Source: Arcuatula senhousia (taxonomy: Eukaryota; Mollusca; Bivalvia; Mytilida; Mytilidae). Taken from it: a DNA stretch of 64,000 nt. The stretch covers positions 58,502,686-58,566,685 of the forward strand of contig OZ020306.1 in NCBI GenBank assembly GCA_963971305.1. The letters run 5' to 3'. This document shows positions 1 through 12,418 of the stretch, one piece after another. The position numbers and the translations under genes were made by a program. The stretch's first letter is position 1. Every line of letters begins with the position of its first letter. Under the pieces are notes generated by a model. The model had not been told where the DNA came from. It did no database searches and saw only the letters and a program-made list of their open reading frames with translations.

Positions 1-415
1 AGTCGCCCAAAATCGCCTTGGATACTTTTTCTTCCCATTCAGTGCAATAAAATATGTATAGAAATAAAATTTCATTGAAATCGGACAAAGTTCACATTTC
101 TAAGGGGGGCGGGTGTAGTAAAATGGCCGCCATTTTGAAACCGGAAGTCGGATTTCAAATCTGGTTGCAGATTTGAATTCAGCATACCCGTTTTACCCAG
201 ATGACCAATTTTCAAGACGATCCGATGAAAAAAAAATTTCCGCCCACTTTTTCCGACGGCCGCCATTTTGAAACGGCGGCCATCTTGAAAATTTCAAAAC
301 TTGATTACACGCCTTTGAGGGACCCACTATCCAATCCAACAAGTGTTGTTCAATTTCCTTGAACCATTTTCTTGTATTAGGGAGGACAACTTTACGATAA
401 AGAATCAGAAGAATA
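1..415 (+). repeat. 3' part of a TAA-tailed repeat module cut by the window edge
   Basis: Non-coding. It contains two 'ccgccattttgaaac' blocks and a 'ccggaagtcgg' block related to the 138-bp repeats near 8 kb, and ends in a short 'agaagaataa' purine/TAA tail that abuts the next module's 'actagttc' head. Both small minus-strand reading frames here are made of repeat sequence and were not called. Confidence 0.6.
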
Positions 416-1574
416 ACTAGTTCTAATTGTGATCGCAAGCGAGTCACAAAAATGTCCCCTCACGTACCCCTCTTTGTCAATGTCTTAACTTAATTTATCC
501 AATTTTCATCAAAATAGGAGTAAGTTTAATTTTGGCGGGAAACGGCGGCCATTTTTAAAATGGCCGACAATAGAAATATTTCGATGTCAAAAATCAACTC
601 ACCATACATATATTACCTTATATACCAATTTTCGTTAAAATCTGAGTAAATTTAATTTTGGCGGGAAATGGCGGCCATTTTGAAAATGGCCGACGATAAA
701 AAAATTTTGATGTCAAAAATCAACTTGCCATATCACTATTACCTTAAATACCAATTTTCATTAAAATCGGAGTAATTTTAATTTTAGCGGGAAATGGCGG
801 CCATTTTGAAAATGGATGCCCCAAAAAAAATTTCGATTCCAAAATTGAACTCGGCATACCACTATTACCTTGTAAACCAATTTTCATCAAAATCAGAATA
901 ACTTTAATTTTGACGGGAAACGGCGGCCATTTTGAAAATGGCCGACGATAAAAAAAATTTTGATGTCAAAAATCAACTCGCCATACCACAATTACCTTAT
1001 ATACCAATTTTCATTAAAATCGGAGTAATTTTAATTTTGGCGGGAAATGGCGGCCATTTTTAAAATGGCCGCCCAAAAAAAAATTTCGATTCCAAAATTG
1101 AACTCGGCATACCACTATTACCTTGTAAACCAATTTTCATTAAGAAATAACAAAGTTGAGAATTTTTTTCATTAATATCACAAAATATATGGTACAAAGA
1201 AAGATAACTCAATCTTACAAAAAAATAATTTTCGATTTTTTGCAAAATTTTGAAAACGGTAAGTCCGATTTTCAAAATTTTTTTTTTAAATGAAAGGTAT
1301 TGTATATTCGCACTTAACCTATAAGGGAATTTTTCCTACCCCTGCCGGATCAGAAATGCCAGGAAAAATTCAACTTCGGTTTCGAGGAGCCATTTTGAGG
1401 CCCTTTTTTTACCTATATGGGGTCGTTCGATTTCGGCGAAAAATACAAAAAGCACAATCTCCCATTCCATACTCTTGATTTATGAATTTTCAGCTTCCTA
1501 CCTTAAAAGATGTCGAAAAAATGAGGTGGACAAGTTCACGATCCAGAATACCGAGAAAAATAATAATAATAATA
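416..1574 (+). repeat. TAA-tailed module, type A, copy 1
   Basis: Head: 'actagttctaat' followed by a hairpin (TGTGATCGC pairing with GCGAGTCACA across AA, one bulged G). Body: about five copies of a 120-125 bp repeat centred on 'gcgggaaacggcggccattttgaaa'-like sequence, each with its own small palindrome 'ggccattttgaaaatggcc'. Tail: a conserved 430-bp block ending 'ccagaataccgag' and (AAT)n. The tail sits directly against the head of the next copy. No protein-coding potential beyond frame shadows. Confidence 0.75.
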
Positions 1575-2640
1575 ACTAGTTCTAATTGTGATCGCAAGCG
1601 AGTCACAAAAATGTCCCCTCACGTACCCCTCTTTGTCAATGTCTCTTGGCATTTGAGATAACTTAATATATCCAATTTTCATCAAAATAGGAGTAAGTTT
1701 AATTTTGGCGGGAAACGGCAGCCATTTTGAAAATGGCCGACGATAAAAAAATTTTGATGTCAAAAATAAACTCGCCATACCACTATTACCTTCTATAATA
1801 ATTTTCATCAAAATTGGAGTAACTTTAATTTTTGCGGGAAACGGCGGCCATTTTGAAAATGGCCGACGGAAAAAAAATTTTGATGTCAAAAATAAACTCG
1901 CCATACCACTATTACCTTATATACCAGTTTTCATCAAAATTGGAGTAACTTTAATTTTGGCGGGAAACGGCGGCCATATTGAAAATGGCCGACGATGAAA
2001 AATTTTTAATGTCAAAAATCAACTCCCCATACCACTATTACCTTATAAACCAATTTTCATCAAAATCGGAGCAAGTTTAAATTTTGGCGGGAAAATGGCA
2101 GCCATTTTAGCCGCCATTTTGAAAATGGCCGCCAAAAAAAAATTTCGATTCCAAAAATGAACTCGGCATACCACTTTTACCTTGTAAACCAATTTTCATG
2201 AAGAAATAACAAAGTTGAGAATTTTTTTCATTACTATTACAAAATATATTGTACAAAGGAAGATAACTCAATCTTACAAAAAAAATAATTTTCGATTTTT
2301 TGCAAAATTTTGAAAACGGTAAGTCCGATTTTCAAAATTTTTTTTTTAAATGAAAGGTATTAAATATCCGCACTTCACTTGAAAAGGAATTTTTCCTACC
2401 CCTGCAGGATCAGAAATGCCAGGAAAAATTCAACTTCGGTTTCGAGGAGCCATTTTGAGGCCCTTTTTTTACCTATAAGGGGTCGTTCGATTTCGACGAA
2501 AAATACAAAAAGCACAATCTCCCATTCCATACTCTTGATATATGAAGATTCAGCTTCCTACCTTAAAAGATGTCGAAAAAATGAGGTGGACAAGTTCACG
2601 GTCCAGAATACCGAGAAAAATAATAATAATAATAATAATA
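1575..2640 (+). repeat. TAA-tailed module, type A, copy 2
   Basis: Same head hairpin, about four 120-bp body repeats, same conserved 3' block and an (AAT)n tail of about eight units. The following bases are the first hairpin mini-unit rather than another module head. Confidence 0.75.
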
Positions 2641-2804
2641 AGAAACCGAGCAAAAACAATATGTCCCCGACACTTCGTGTTCGGGGACATAATAATAATA
2701 AGAAACCGAGCAAAAACAATATGTCCCCGACACTTCGTGTTCGGGGACATAATAAGAAACAGAGTAAAAACAATATGTCTCCAAACTTTCGTTTGGGAGA
2801 CATA
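2641..2804 (+). repeat. Cluster of three hairpin mini-units
   Basis: Each unit reads 'agaaaccgagcaaaaacaat', then a hairpin, then (AAT)n. Units 1 and 2 carry the stem ATGTCCCCGA / TCGGGGACAT with a 10-base apical part that also pairs (CAC/GTG). Unit 3 (hairpin 2,775-2,803) carries ATGTCTCC..AAAC / GTTTGGGAGACAT. Stem bases differ but pairing is kept. Confidence 0.85.
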
Positions 2805-3734
2805 ACTAGTTCTAATTGTGATCGCAAGCGAGTCACATATATGTCCCCTCACGTACCCCTCTTTGTCAATAAGTCTCTTGGCATTTGAGACAACTTAATA
2901 TACCCAATTTTCATCAATATAGGAGTAGGTTAAATTTTGGCGGGAAACGGCGGCCATTTTGAAAATGGTCGACGATTAATAAATTTCAATGTCAAATATC
3001 AACTCGCCATACCACTATTACCTTATATACCAGTTGTCATCAAAATTGGAATAACTTTAATTTTGGCGGGAAACGGCGGCCATTTTGAAAATGGTCGACG
3101 ATAAATAAATTTCAATGTCAAATATCAACTCGCCATACCACTATTACCTTATATACCAATTTTCATCAAAATCGGAGCAAGTTTAAATTTTGGCGGGAAA
3201 ATGGCAGCCATTTTAGCCGCCATTTTGAAAATGGCCGCCAAAAAAAAAATTTCGATTCCAAAAATGAACTCGGCATACCACTATTACCTTGTAAACCAAT
3301 TTTCATGAAGAAATAACAAAGTTGAGAATTTTTTTCATTACTATTACAAAATACATTGTACAAAGGAAGATAACTCAATCTTACAAAGAAATTTTTTTTC
3401 GATTTTTTGCAAAATTTTGAAAACGGTAAGTCCGATTTTCAAATTTTTTTTTTAAATGAAAGGTATTAAATATCCGCACTTAACTTATAAAGGAATTTGT
3501 CCTACCCCTGCAGGATCAGAAATGCCAGGAAAAATTCAACTTCGGTTTCGAGGAGCCATTTTGAGGCCCTTTTTTGACCTATAAGGGGTCGTTCGATTTC
3601 GACGAAAAATACAAAAAGCACAATCTCCCATTCCATACTCTTGATACATGAAGATTCAGCTTCCTACCTTAAAAGATGTCGAAAAAATGAGGTGGACAAG
3701 TTCACGGTCCAGAATACCGAGAAAAATAATAATA
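2805..3734 (+). repeat. TAA-tailed module, type A, copy 3
   Basis: Head hairpin at 2,817-2,837, three body repeats, standard 3' block, short (AAT)3 tail. Body repeats 2 and 3 are nearly identical to each other ('gtcgacgat(t/a)aataaatttcaatgtc'), which suggests recent unequal exchange. Confidence 0.75.
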
Positions 3735-4790
3735 ACTAGTTCTAATTGTGATCGCAAGCGAGTCACATATATGTCCCCTCACGTACCCCTCTTTGTCAAT
3801 ATGTCTCTTGGCATTTGAGACAACTTAATATACCCAATTTTCATCAATATAGGAGTATGTTTAATTTTGGCGGGAAACGGCGGACATTTTGAAAATGGTC
3901 GACAATAAATAAATTTCAATGTCGAAAATCAACTGGCCATACCACTATTACCTTATATACCAGTTTTCATCAAAATCAGAGTAACTTTAATTTTGGCGGG
4001 AAACGGTGGCCATTTTGAAAATGGCAGACGATAAAAAAATTTTGATGTCAAAAATCAACTCGCCATACCACTATTACCTTATATACCAATTTTCATAAAA
4101 ATTGAAGCAAGTTTAAATTTTGGCGGGAAACGGCAGCCATTTTAAAAATGGCCGACGAAAAAAAAATTTGATGTCAACAATGAACTTACCATACCACTAT
4201 TACTTTATATACCAATTTTCATCAAAATCGGAGCAAGTTTAACTTTTGGCGGGAAAATGGCAGCCATTTTAGCCGCCATTTTTAAAATGGCCGCCAAAAA
4301 AATTTTTAGATTCCAAAAATAAATTCGGCATACCACTATTACCTTGTAAACCAATTTTCATTAAAAAATAACAAAGTTGAGAATTTTTTTCATTACTATT
4401 ACAAAATATATTGTAAAAAGAAAGATAACTCAATCTTACTAAAAAAATTAATTTTCGATTTTTTGCAAAATTTTGAAAACGGTAAGTCCGATTTTCAAAA
4501 TTTTTTTTTAAATGAAAGGTATTAAATATCCGCACTTAACATATAAAGGAATTTTTCCTACCCCTGCCGGATCAGAAATGCCAGTTAAAATTCAACTTCG
4601 GTTTCGAGGAGCCATTTTGAGGCCCTTTTTTGACCTATAAGGGGTCGTTTGATTTCGACGAAAAATACAAAAAGCACAATCTCCCATTCCATACTCTTGA
4701 TATATGAAGATTCAGCTTCCTACCTTAAAAGATGTCGAAAAAATGAGGTGGACAAGTTCACGGTCCAGAATACCGAGAAAAATAATAATA
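3735..4790 (+). repeat. TAA-tailed module, type A, copy 4
   Basis: Same head, four body repeats, same 3' block and (AAT)n tail; directly followed by the next head. Confidence 0.75.
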
Positions 4791-6116
4791 ACTAGTTCTA
4801 ATTGTGATCGCAAGCGAGTCACATACATGTCCCCTCACGTACCCCTCTTTGTCAATATGTCTCTTGGCATTTGAGATCAGTTAATATACCCAATATTCAT
4901 CAAAATAGGAGTAAGTTTAATTTTGGCGGGAAACGGTGGCCATTTTCAAAATGGCCGACTACAAATAAATTTCAATGTAAAAAATCAACTCGCCATACCA
5001 CTATTACCTTTTCTACAAATTTTCATCAAAATCAGAGTAACTTTAAATTTTGGCGGGAAATGGCGGCCATTTTGAAAATGGTCGACGATAAAAAAAAATT
5101 GATGTCAAAAATCAACTCGCCATACCACTATAACCTTTAATACCAATTTTCATCAAAATCTGAGTAACTTTAAATTTTGGCGGGAAACGGCGGCCATTTA
5201 TGAAAAGGCCGACGATGAAAAATTTTTAATGTCAAAAATCAACTCGCCATACCACTATTACCTTATATACAAATTTTCATCAAAATCGGAGTAACTTTAA
5301 ATTTTGGCGGGAAATGGCGGCCATTTTGAAAATGGCTGACGAAAAAAATTTTTTGATGTAAAAAATCAACTCGCCATACCACTATTACCTTATATACAAA
5401 TTTTCATCAAAATCGGAGTAAACTTTAAATTTTGGCGGGAAATGGCGGCCATTTTGAAAATGGCTGACGAAAAAAAATTTTGATGTCAAAAACAACTTGC
5501 CATACCACTATTACCTTATATACCAATTTTCATAAAAATTGAAGCAAGTTTAAGTTTTGGCGGGAAAACGGCGGCCATTTTTGCCGCCATTTTGTAAATG
5601 GCCGCCAAAATTTTTTTTCAATAACAAATATGAACTCGGCATACCACTATTACCTTGTAAACCGATTTTCATTAAGAAATAACAAAGTTGAATTTTTTTA
5701 CATTACTATAACAAAATATATTGTAACAAGAAAGATAACTCAATTTGACAAAAAAATTAAATTTCGATTTTTTGCAAAATTTTGAGAACCGTAAGTCCGA
5801 TTTTCAAAATTCTTTTTTTAAATGAAAGGTATTAAAAGTCTACACTTACCCTTTAAAGGAATTTTTCCTACCCCTGCCGGATCAGAAATGCCAGGAAAAA
5901 TTCAACTTCGGTTTCGAGGAGCCATTTTGAGGCCCTTTTTTTACCTATAAGGGGTCGTTCGATTTCGACGAAAAATACAAAAAACACAATCTCCCATTCC
6001 ATACTCTTGATATATGAAGTTTCAGCTTCCTCCCTTAAAAGATGTCGAAAAAATGAGGTGGACAAGTTCACGGTCCAGAATACCGAGAAAAATAATAATA
6101 ATAATAATAATAATAA
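4791..6116 (+). repeat. TAA-tailed module, type A, copy 5 (longest body)
   Basis: Same head and tail; about six body repeats, so body repeat number varies between copies while ends are fixed. The (AAT)n tail has about nine units. Confidence 0.75.
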
Positions 6117-6174
6117 GAAACCGAGCAAAAACAATATGTCCCCGACACTTCGTGTTCGGGGACATAATAATAAC
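6117..6174 (+). repeat. Single hairpin mini-unit
   Basis: 'agaaaccgagcaaaaacaat' plus the ATGTCCCCGA / TCGGGGACAT hairpin (6,136-6,165) and a short (AAT)n tail. Confidence 0.8.
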
Positions 6175-6660
6175 AAGTGCTGACTGTGTTGGGGATGCCC
6201 AACACAAAAATGTCTCCCAAACGAACCCATTATTGACCTCATATTATGATTCGCCATATTTTAAAACCCCTAGAAACAAAATTTTGTCGAAATCGAACTA
6301 ATTTGACAATTTTCGCATTTTCGGGCCCGAAAAATCACATTTTCGCAAATAACTCGAAAACCGTAAATATCGCTTCGAAATTTTTTTTCGTATTATTAAA
6401 GAGCTCCTTTTGCTCTATTCATCTACAAAATTTCAGCCTCCTACGCACCTAGGTTACCGAGATATTGCAATGTCCTATATTATGAACTTTGGCCAATTAC
6501 ACGGAAACGGCGGCCATTTTGAAATTTTCGAAAAGTCCGTCAACAACTTCAGTAACCGATCTACCTTCCTACAATGTTTCGTGCCAATCCCGCAAGGCGT
6601 TTTAGAGAAAACTACCGGACAAGTTCATGGCGGGAGGAAAGAAGAAAAAGAATAATAATA
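6175..6660 (+). repeat. TAA-tailed module, type B
   Basis: Headed by a different perfect hairpin, GTGTTGGG / CCCAACAC with a GATG loop (6,186-6,205). The body is unrelated to type A except for one 'cggaaacggcggccattttgaaa' block, and it ends 'aggaaagaagaaaaagaataataat', the purine + TAA ending seen in the other modules. Confidence 0.7.
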
Positions 6661-6719
6661 ATAAGAAACGGAGTAAAAACAATATGTCTCCAAACTTTCG
6701 TTTGGGAGACATAATAATA
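6661..6719 (+). repeat. Hairpin mini-unit (ATGTCTCC variant)
   Basis: 'agaaacggagtaaaaacaat' followed by the hairpin at 6,684-6,712, identical in stem to the third unit near 2.78 kb, then (AAT)n. Confidence 0.8.
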
Positions 6720-7502
6720 ACTAGTTCTAATTGTGATCGCAAGCGAGTCACAAAAATGTCCCCTCACGTACCCCTCTTTGTCAATGTCTCTTGGCATTTG
6801 AGATAACTTAATTTATCCAATTTTCATCAAAATATGAGTAAGTTTAATTTTGGCGGGAAACGGCGGCCATTTTGAAAATGGCCGACGATAAAAAAATTTT
6901 GATGTCAAAAATCAACTTGCCATACCACTAATACTTTATATACCAATTTTCATTAAAATCAGAGTAATTTTAATTTTGGCGGGAAATGGCGGCCCAAAAA
7001 AAAATTTCGATTCCAAAATTGAACTCAGCATACCACTATTACCTTGTAAACCAATTTTCATTAAGAAATGACAAAGTTGAGATTTTTTTTCATTACTATT
7101 ACAAAATATATTGAACAAAGAAAGATAACTCAATCTTACAAAAAAATTAATTTTCGATTTTTTGCAAAATTTTGAAAACGGTAAGTCCGATTTTCAAATT
7201 TTTTTTTTAAATGAAAGGTATTGAAAGTCTTCACTTACCATTTAAAGGAAATTTGTCCTACCCCTGCCGGATCAGAAATGCCAGGAAAAATTCAACTTCG
7301 GTTTCGAGGAGCCATTTTGAGGCCCTTTTTTGACCTATAAGGGGTCGTTCGATTTCAACGAAAAATACAAAAAGCACAATCTCCCATTCCATACTCTTGA
7401 TTTATGAAGTTTCAGCTTCCTACCTTAAACGATGTCGAAAAAATGAGGTGGACAAGTTCACGGTCCAGAATACCGAGAAAAAAAAATAATAATAATAATA
7501 AA
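6720..7502 (+). repeat. TAA-tailed module, type A, copy 6 (short body)
   Basis: Standard head hairpin, only two body repeats, standard 3' block ending in an A-rich run and (AAT)n. Confidence 0.7.
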
Positions 7503-8688
7503 TATTGATGATATGATCTCAGAGATCATGAATGGCTCCCAAACGACGGCACCATGTCGACAACTGATATCTGGAATACATGCCATATCATTCAATTGAA
7601 TTAAATACAGTGGGAAATCAAATTTTATGGAGATCAGACAAAGTTCACTTTTAAAGTGGGTGGGAGTGTAGTGAAAATGGCCGCCATAGAAAATCAAGAA
7701 GTCGAATCAACAATCTGTGTGCACCATTGAATTCGGCATACCTGATTTACCCAGATGACCCATTTTCAAGAAAATTCGAAAAACTTTAATTTTTGGCTAT
7801 TTTTAGAAATCAAAATGGCCGCCATTTGGAAACCGGAAGTCAGATCGAAATTCCGATTGCATCATTGAACTCGGCATACCTGATTTACTCACCTGACCCA
7901 TTTTCAAGAAGATTCGACAAACTTTAATTTTTGGCTATTTTTAGAAATCAAAATGGGCACTACTTGGAAACCGGAAGTCGGATCGAAATTCCGATTGCAT
8001 CATTGAACTCAGCATACCTGATTTACCAAGATAACCCATTTTCAAGAAGATTCGACAAACTTTAATTTTTGGCTATTTTTAGAAATCAAAATGGCCGCCA
8101 TATGGAAACCGGAAGTCGGATCGAAATTCCGATTGCATCATTGAACTCAGCATACCTGATTTACCCAGACCCATTTTCAAGAAGATTCGACAATTTTTAA
8201 TTTTTGGCTATTTTTAGAAATCAAAATGGCCGCCATTTGGAAACCGGAAGTCGGATCGAAATTCCGATTGCATCATTGAGCTCAGCATACCTGATTTACC
8301 CAGATGACCAATTTTCGTGATGATTCGACAAACTTTAATTTTTGGTTATTTTGGAAATTTCTAGAAAATTCACATTTTTGCATTTTACGGAAAAACCGTA
8401 AATATCGCTTCCGAATTTTTTCCGTATTTTAGTGTACCCATCATGCTCTACAATCATACCAAGTTTCAAAGTCCTGGCCACCTAGGTTCCAGAGATATAA
8501 GATTGTCCGAAATCTGGAACATTCCCCGTTGCCATGGAAACGGTAGCCATTTTGAAAATTTCCCACGCATTTGGCACAATTTCTCATAAGGGTCTATATT
8601 TGGGGAACATTTCATAATGTTTCGATAAACAGTTTACGAGAAAACTTCCGGACAAAAATTTAGGGCGGAAGAAAGAATAATAATAATA
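7503..8688 (+). repeat. TAA-tailed module, type C, with 138-bp tandem repeats
   Basis: Headed by a 17-base palindrome, ATGATCTC / GAGATCAT around one A (7,513-7,529). The body holds four to five tandem copies of a 135-138 bp unit ('ggaaaccggaagtcggatcg' at 7,828, 7,966, 8,104, 8,239). The 3' part ends 'tagggcggaagaaagaataataat'. An inverted copy of its last 250 bases lies at 33,957-34,208. Confidence 0.75.
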
Positions 8689-10006
8689 ACTAGTTCTAAT
8701 TGTGATCGCAAGCGAGTCACAAAAATGTCCCCTCACGTACCCCTCTTTGTCAATGTCTCTTGGCATTTGAGATAACTTAATTTATCCAATTTTCATCAAA
8801 ATAGGAGTAAGTTTAATTTTGGCGGGAAACGGTGGCCATTTTAAAAATGGCCGACAATAAAAAAAATTTTGATGTCAAAAATAAACTCCCCATATCACTA
8901 TTACCTTATATACCAATTTTCATCAAAATTGGAGTAACTTTAATTTTTGTGGGAAACGGGGGCCATTTTGAAAAATGGCCGACGATAAAAAAAAAATTGA
9001 TGTAAAAAAAAACTCGCCATACCACTATTACCTAATATACCAATTTTCATCAAAATCAGAGTAACTTTAATTTTGGCGGGAAACGGCGGCCATTTTGAAA
9101 ATGGCCGACGAAATTAAAATTTCGAAGTCAAAAATCAGCTTGCCATACCACTATTACCTTATATACCAATTTTCACCAAAATCAGAGTAACTTTAATTTT
9201 GGCGGGAAACGGCGGCCATTTTGAAAATGGCCGACGATGAAAAAATTTTGGTGTCAAAAATCAACTCGCCATACCATTATTACCTTATATACCAATTTTC
9301 ATCAAAATCGGAGTAACTTTAATTTTGGCGGGAAACGGCAGCCATTTTGAAAATGGCCGACAATAAAAAAATTTTGATGTCAAAAATCAACTTGCCATAC
9401 CACTATTACCATATATACCAATTTTCATAAAAATTGGAGCAAGTTTAAATTTTCGCGGGAAAATGGCGGCCATTTTAGCCGCCATTTTGAAAATGGCCGC
9501 CAAAAAAAAAATTTCGATACGAAAAATGAACTTGGCATACCACTTTTACCTTGTAAACCGATTTTCATTAAGAAATAACAAAGTTGAGAATTTTTTCATT
9601 ACTAATACAAAATATATTGTATCAAGAAAGATAACTCAATTTGACAAAAAAATTAAATTTCGATTTTTTGCAAAATTTTGAAAACGGAAAGTCCGATTTT
9701 CAAAAAATTTTTTTTAAATGAAAGGTATTAAATATCGACACTTAACCTTTAAAGGAATTATTCCTACCCCTGCCGGATCAGAAATGCCAGGTAAAAATTC
9801 AACCTCGGTTTCGAGGAGCCATTTTGAGGCCCCTTTTTGACCTATAAGGGGTTGTTTGATTTCGGCGAAAAATACAAAAAGCACAATCTCCCATTCCATA
9901 CTCTTGATATATGAAGATTCAGCTTCCTACCTTAAAAGATGTCAAAAAATGAGGTGGACAAGTTCACGGTCCAGAATACCGAGAAAAATAATAATAATAA
10001 TAATAA
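8689..10006 (+). repeat. TAA-tailed module, type A, copy 7
   Basis: Head hairpin as in the other type A copies, about six body repeats, conserved 3' block, (AAT)n tail of about seven units. Confidence 0.75.
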
Positions 10007-10066
10007 GAAACCGAGCAAAAACAATATGTCCCCGACACTTCGTGTTCGGGGACATAATAATAAAAA
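10007..10066 (+). repeat. Single hairpin mini-unit
   Basis: Standard leader plus the ATGTCCCCGA / TCGGGGACAT hairpin at 10,026-10,055 and (AAT)n, directly followed by the next element's head hairpin. Confidence 0.8.
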
Positions 10067-11381
10067 GCTACGCCGAGCGCAGCAAGATACGACCGCAACA
10101 AGTTTAACCCTGTACGTTGGAGGCCTAATATGGATAGGCCATTGCTTTGGTCACATGAAGCCCATGGTGGACTTACAAAGCTTTTTGACACATGCATCCT
10201 GTGGTGGACTTAAAAATGCATTTTTGACACATTTATATTTACATCAACATCTAATACAAAAAGCCTTATTTATATACATGCAATAACTACAACTTCATTT
10301 TAAGTATTAAACTATTTGCCTCGACAAACTTTTAAAATTGGTGTTTTTGGACTCTTTGACCCCTAATTTCTCAAAAACGGTAAGAGATATTGCAAATCAG
10401 ACTGAAAAGCACAGCCATGGATTTTCACAAGGATTCCAATGAAAAAAAGATTTTGAAAATCGGACCAAAAATAAAAAAGTTGATTTTATGGGCGTGGCCT
10501 GTCTTTAGCCCCCTAAATGTAATGGTAAAATACATATCAAAATCATTGACACATTAAGTAGACAGAATTTTATGAGCACTTCAACAAAAAAAGAATTTTC
10601 AAAATTGAATGAATAATGAACATTCTACAACAGTTTTGTCAATACACCCGTTTTAGCCCCTTTGGCCCTTTTTTTCTAAAACAGTAGGGGCCACAAACCC
10701 CAAATACAAAACCAACATTCCTTTAGTGCATATAATCATCATATTTAAACTTCATAACAATTGGCTGGCCCACTACAACTAAACTTTGGTTAAAAACTAT
10801 TTGCCTGGACAAACTTTTATAAATGGCGTTTTTGGCCCCTTTGACCCCTAATTTCTCGAAAACGGTATGAGATATTGCAAATCTGATTGAAAAACGCAGG
10901 CAGGGATTTTTACAAGGATTCCAATGAAAAAAAGATTTTGAAAATCTGACCACAAATAAAAAAGTCAATTTTTTGGGTGTGGCCCCTTTTTGACCCCTTA
11001 TAGCAATGTAACGGTACAAGATACATCAAAGGTGTTGTTACAGTTTGTTGACAGAATTCATTGAGGAATACAATAAAAAAAGAATGATCAAAATCAGATG
11101 AAAATTAAACATTCTACAGACGTTTTGTCAATACACCCGTTTTAGCCCCTTTTGGCCCTTTTTTCTAAAACGGTAGGGGCCAGAGTCCCCAAATGCAATA
11201 CCAACCTTCCTTTAGTGGTTATAAACATCATATCAAAATTTTATAACAATTGGTTAATTACAACTAAAGTTATCGCACGGAAACCAAAGTGTCTACAGAC
11301 GACGACAACGACAACGACGACGACGACAACGACAACGACATCGCCATAACATAATACGATCGCAAAAAATTTGCGGTCGTA
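10067..11381 (+). mobile_element. Tandem-repeat element with terminal hairpins (480-bp core x2)
   Basis: Left end: hairpin GCT-A-CGC / GCG-C-AGC (10,067-10,083, one A/C mismatch). Core: two copies of a roughly 480-bp unit (starting near 10,308 and 10,797; 'gtcaatacacccgttttagc' in each). Then a (GAC)n tract (11,297-11,343) and a right-end hairpin TACGA..CGCAAA / TTTGCG..TCGTA (11,355-11,381). It lies between TAA tracts. Diverged 480-bp units recur at 39,988-40,087 and 41,577-42,320. The layout recalls the tandem-repeat 'pearl' and Helentron-like non-autonomous elements known from bivalves; that class assignment is inference. Confidence 0.6.
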
Positions 11382-11443
11382 TAATAATAATAAGAAGAAA
11401 CCGAGCAAAAACAATATGTCTCCACAAACTTCGTTTGGGAGCC

Positions 11444-11489
<46 letters not shown>

Positions 11490-11740
11490 GAAACCGAGCA
11501 AAAACAATATGTCCCCGACACTTCGTGTTCGGGGACATAATAATAATAAGAAACGGTGCAAAAACAATAAGTCCCCAAAACTATGTTTTGGGCGACTTAA
11601 TAATAATAAGAAACCGAGCAAAAACAATATGTCCCCGACACTTCGTGTTCGGGGACATAATAATAATAATAATAATAATAAGAAACCGAGCAAAAACAAT
11701 ATGTCCCCGACACTTCGTGTTCGGGGACATAATAATAACA
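11382..11740 (+). repeat. Cluster of five hairpin mini-units in TAA tracts
   Basis: Hairpins at 11,416-11,445 (ATGTCTCCACAAAC form with GTTTGGGAGCCAT), 11,509-11,538, 11,629-11,658 and 11,701-11,730 (ATGTCCCCGA form), and 11,569-11,598 (AAGTCCCCAAAAC / GTTTTGGGCGACTT). Leaders vary slightly (gaaaccgagc, gaaacggtgc). (TAA)n spacers range from about 3 to 15 units. Apparent reading frames through this stretch are low-complexity artefacts. Confidence 0.85.
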
Positions 11741-12360
11741 AGGAAAAACCCGCGAAATCGCGGGAAAATCAATCGTTCCGTTGCTTTTAAAACTAAATCA
11801 CACATTAAAAGCATTGCATTTGCATGACCTTACATGGTTTTGCTATTCGCATATTATCTTTTACTTCACCTGTAAATTAAGCTATTGTCCTGTGGCACAA
11901 TCGCAACGAATTTTTCCCAAGTTACACACATAGGGAAAAAAAATTAATATGGTTTTCATTTTTCTATAAAGTTACAATTTTTGACTATTAAACATTTTTT
12001 TTGCATAAATTTTTTATAGTAAACTTACCAAAACAATCTATAAAATCTTTTAAATATATAACATAATTAATGGAAAAGATTTGAGGTATCTTTTTTTGTA
12101 ATTGTCTTAAAACAGGGGAAATAATTTCAAACAATCTAAAGAAGCGGGTTTAATTCCGGAACGATGACGGCTATAGCGTTTCCGGATCAATTAATTAGGT
12201 TAAGTAGCAAACTGCAGGCATAATTGCATATGTACTAATGAAATTTTCAAAGAGCACAACCACCCCCTACTTTTGATATTTGAAGCTGAGTCGTAGCATT
12301 TGTTGTTTGGGCTGCAACCCGGCTAACAAAAAACTCTTCGTTATTTTAGTAGTATAGATA
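11741..12360 (+). repeat. TAA-flanked module, type D
   Basis: Headed by the hairpin CCCGCGA / TCGCGGG around AA (11,749-11,764) just after (AAT)n. The ~590-base body is AT-rich and non-repetitive, with no coding frame. It is part of the block that recurs inverted at 32,393-33,962. Confidence 0.7.
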
Positions 12361-12418
12361 AGAAACCGAGCAAAAACAATATGTCTCCACAAACTTCGTT
12401 TGGGAGCCATAATAATAA
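12361..12418 (+). repeat. Hairpin mini-unit inside the inverted-duplicated block
   Basis: Standard leader and the ATGTCTCCACAAAC-type hairpin (12,381-12,410), followed by a short (AAT)n. It is mirrored at about 33,277-33,307. Confidence 0.75.

Noticed and set aside
2641..2804. CRISPR-like array (regular palindromic repeats)
   Set aside because: Eukaryotic context, spacers are (TAA)n microsatellite, no cas genes, repeats vary in sequence.
11241..11827. Long open frames (up to 166 codons) through the hairpin/TAA cluster on both strands
   Set aside because: They translate (TAA)n as runs of I, N, L or Y plus the same hairpin peptide in every frame; pure low-complexity artefact.
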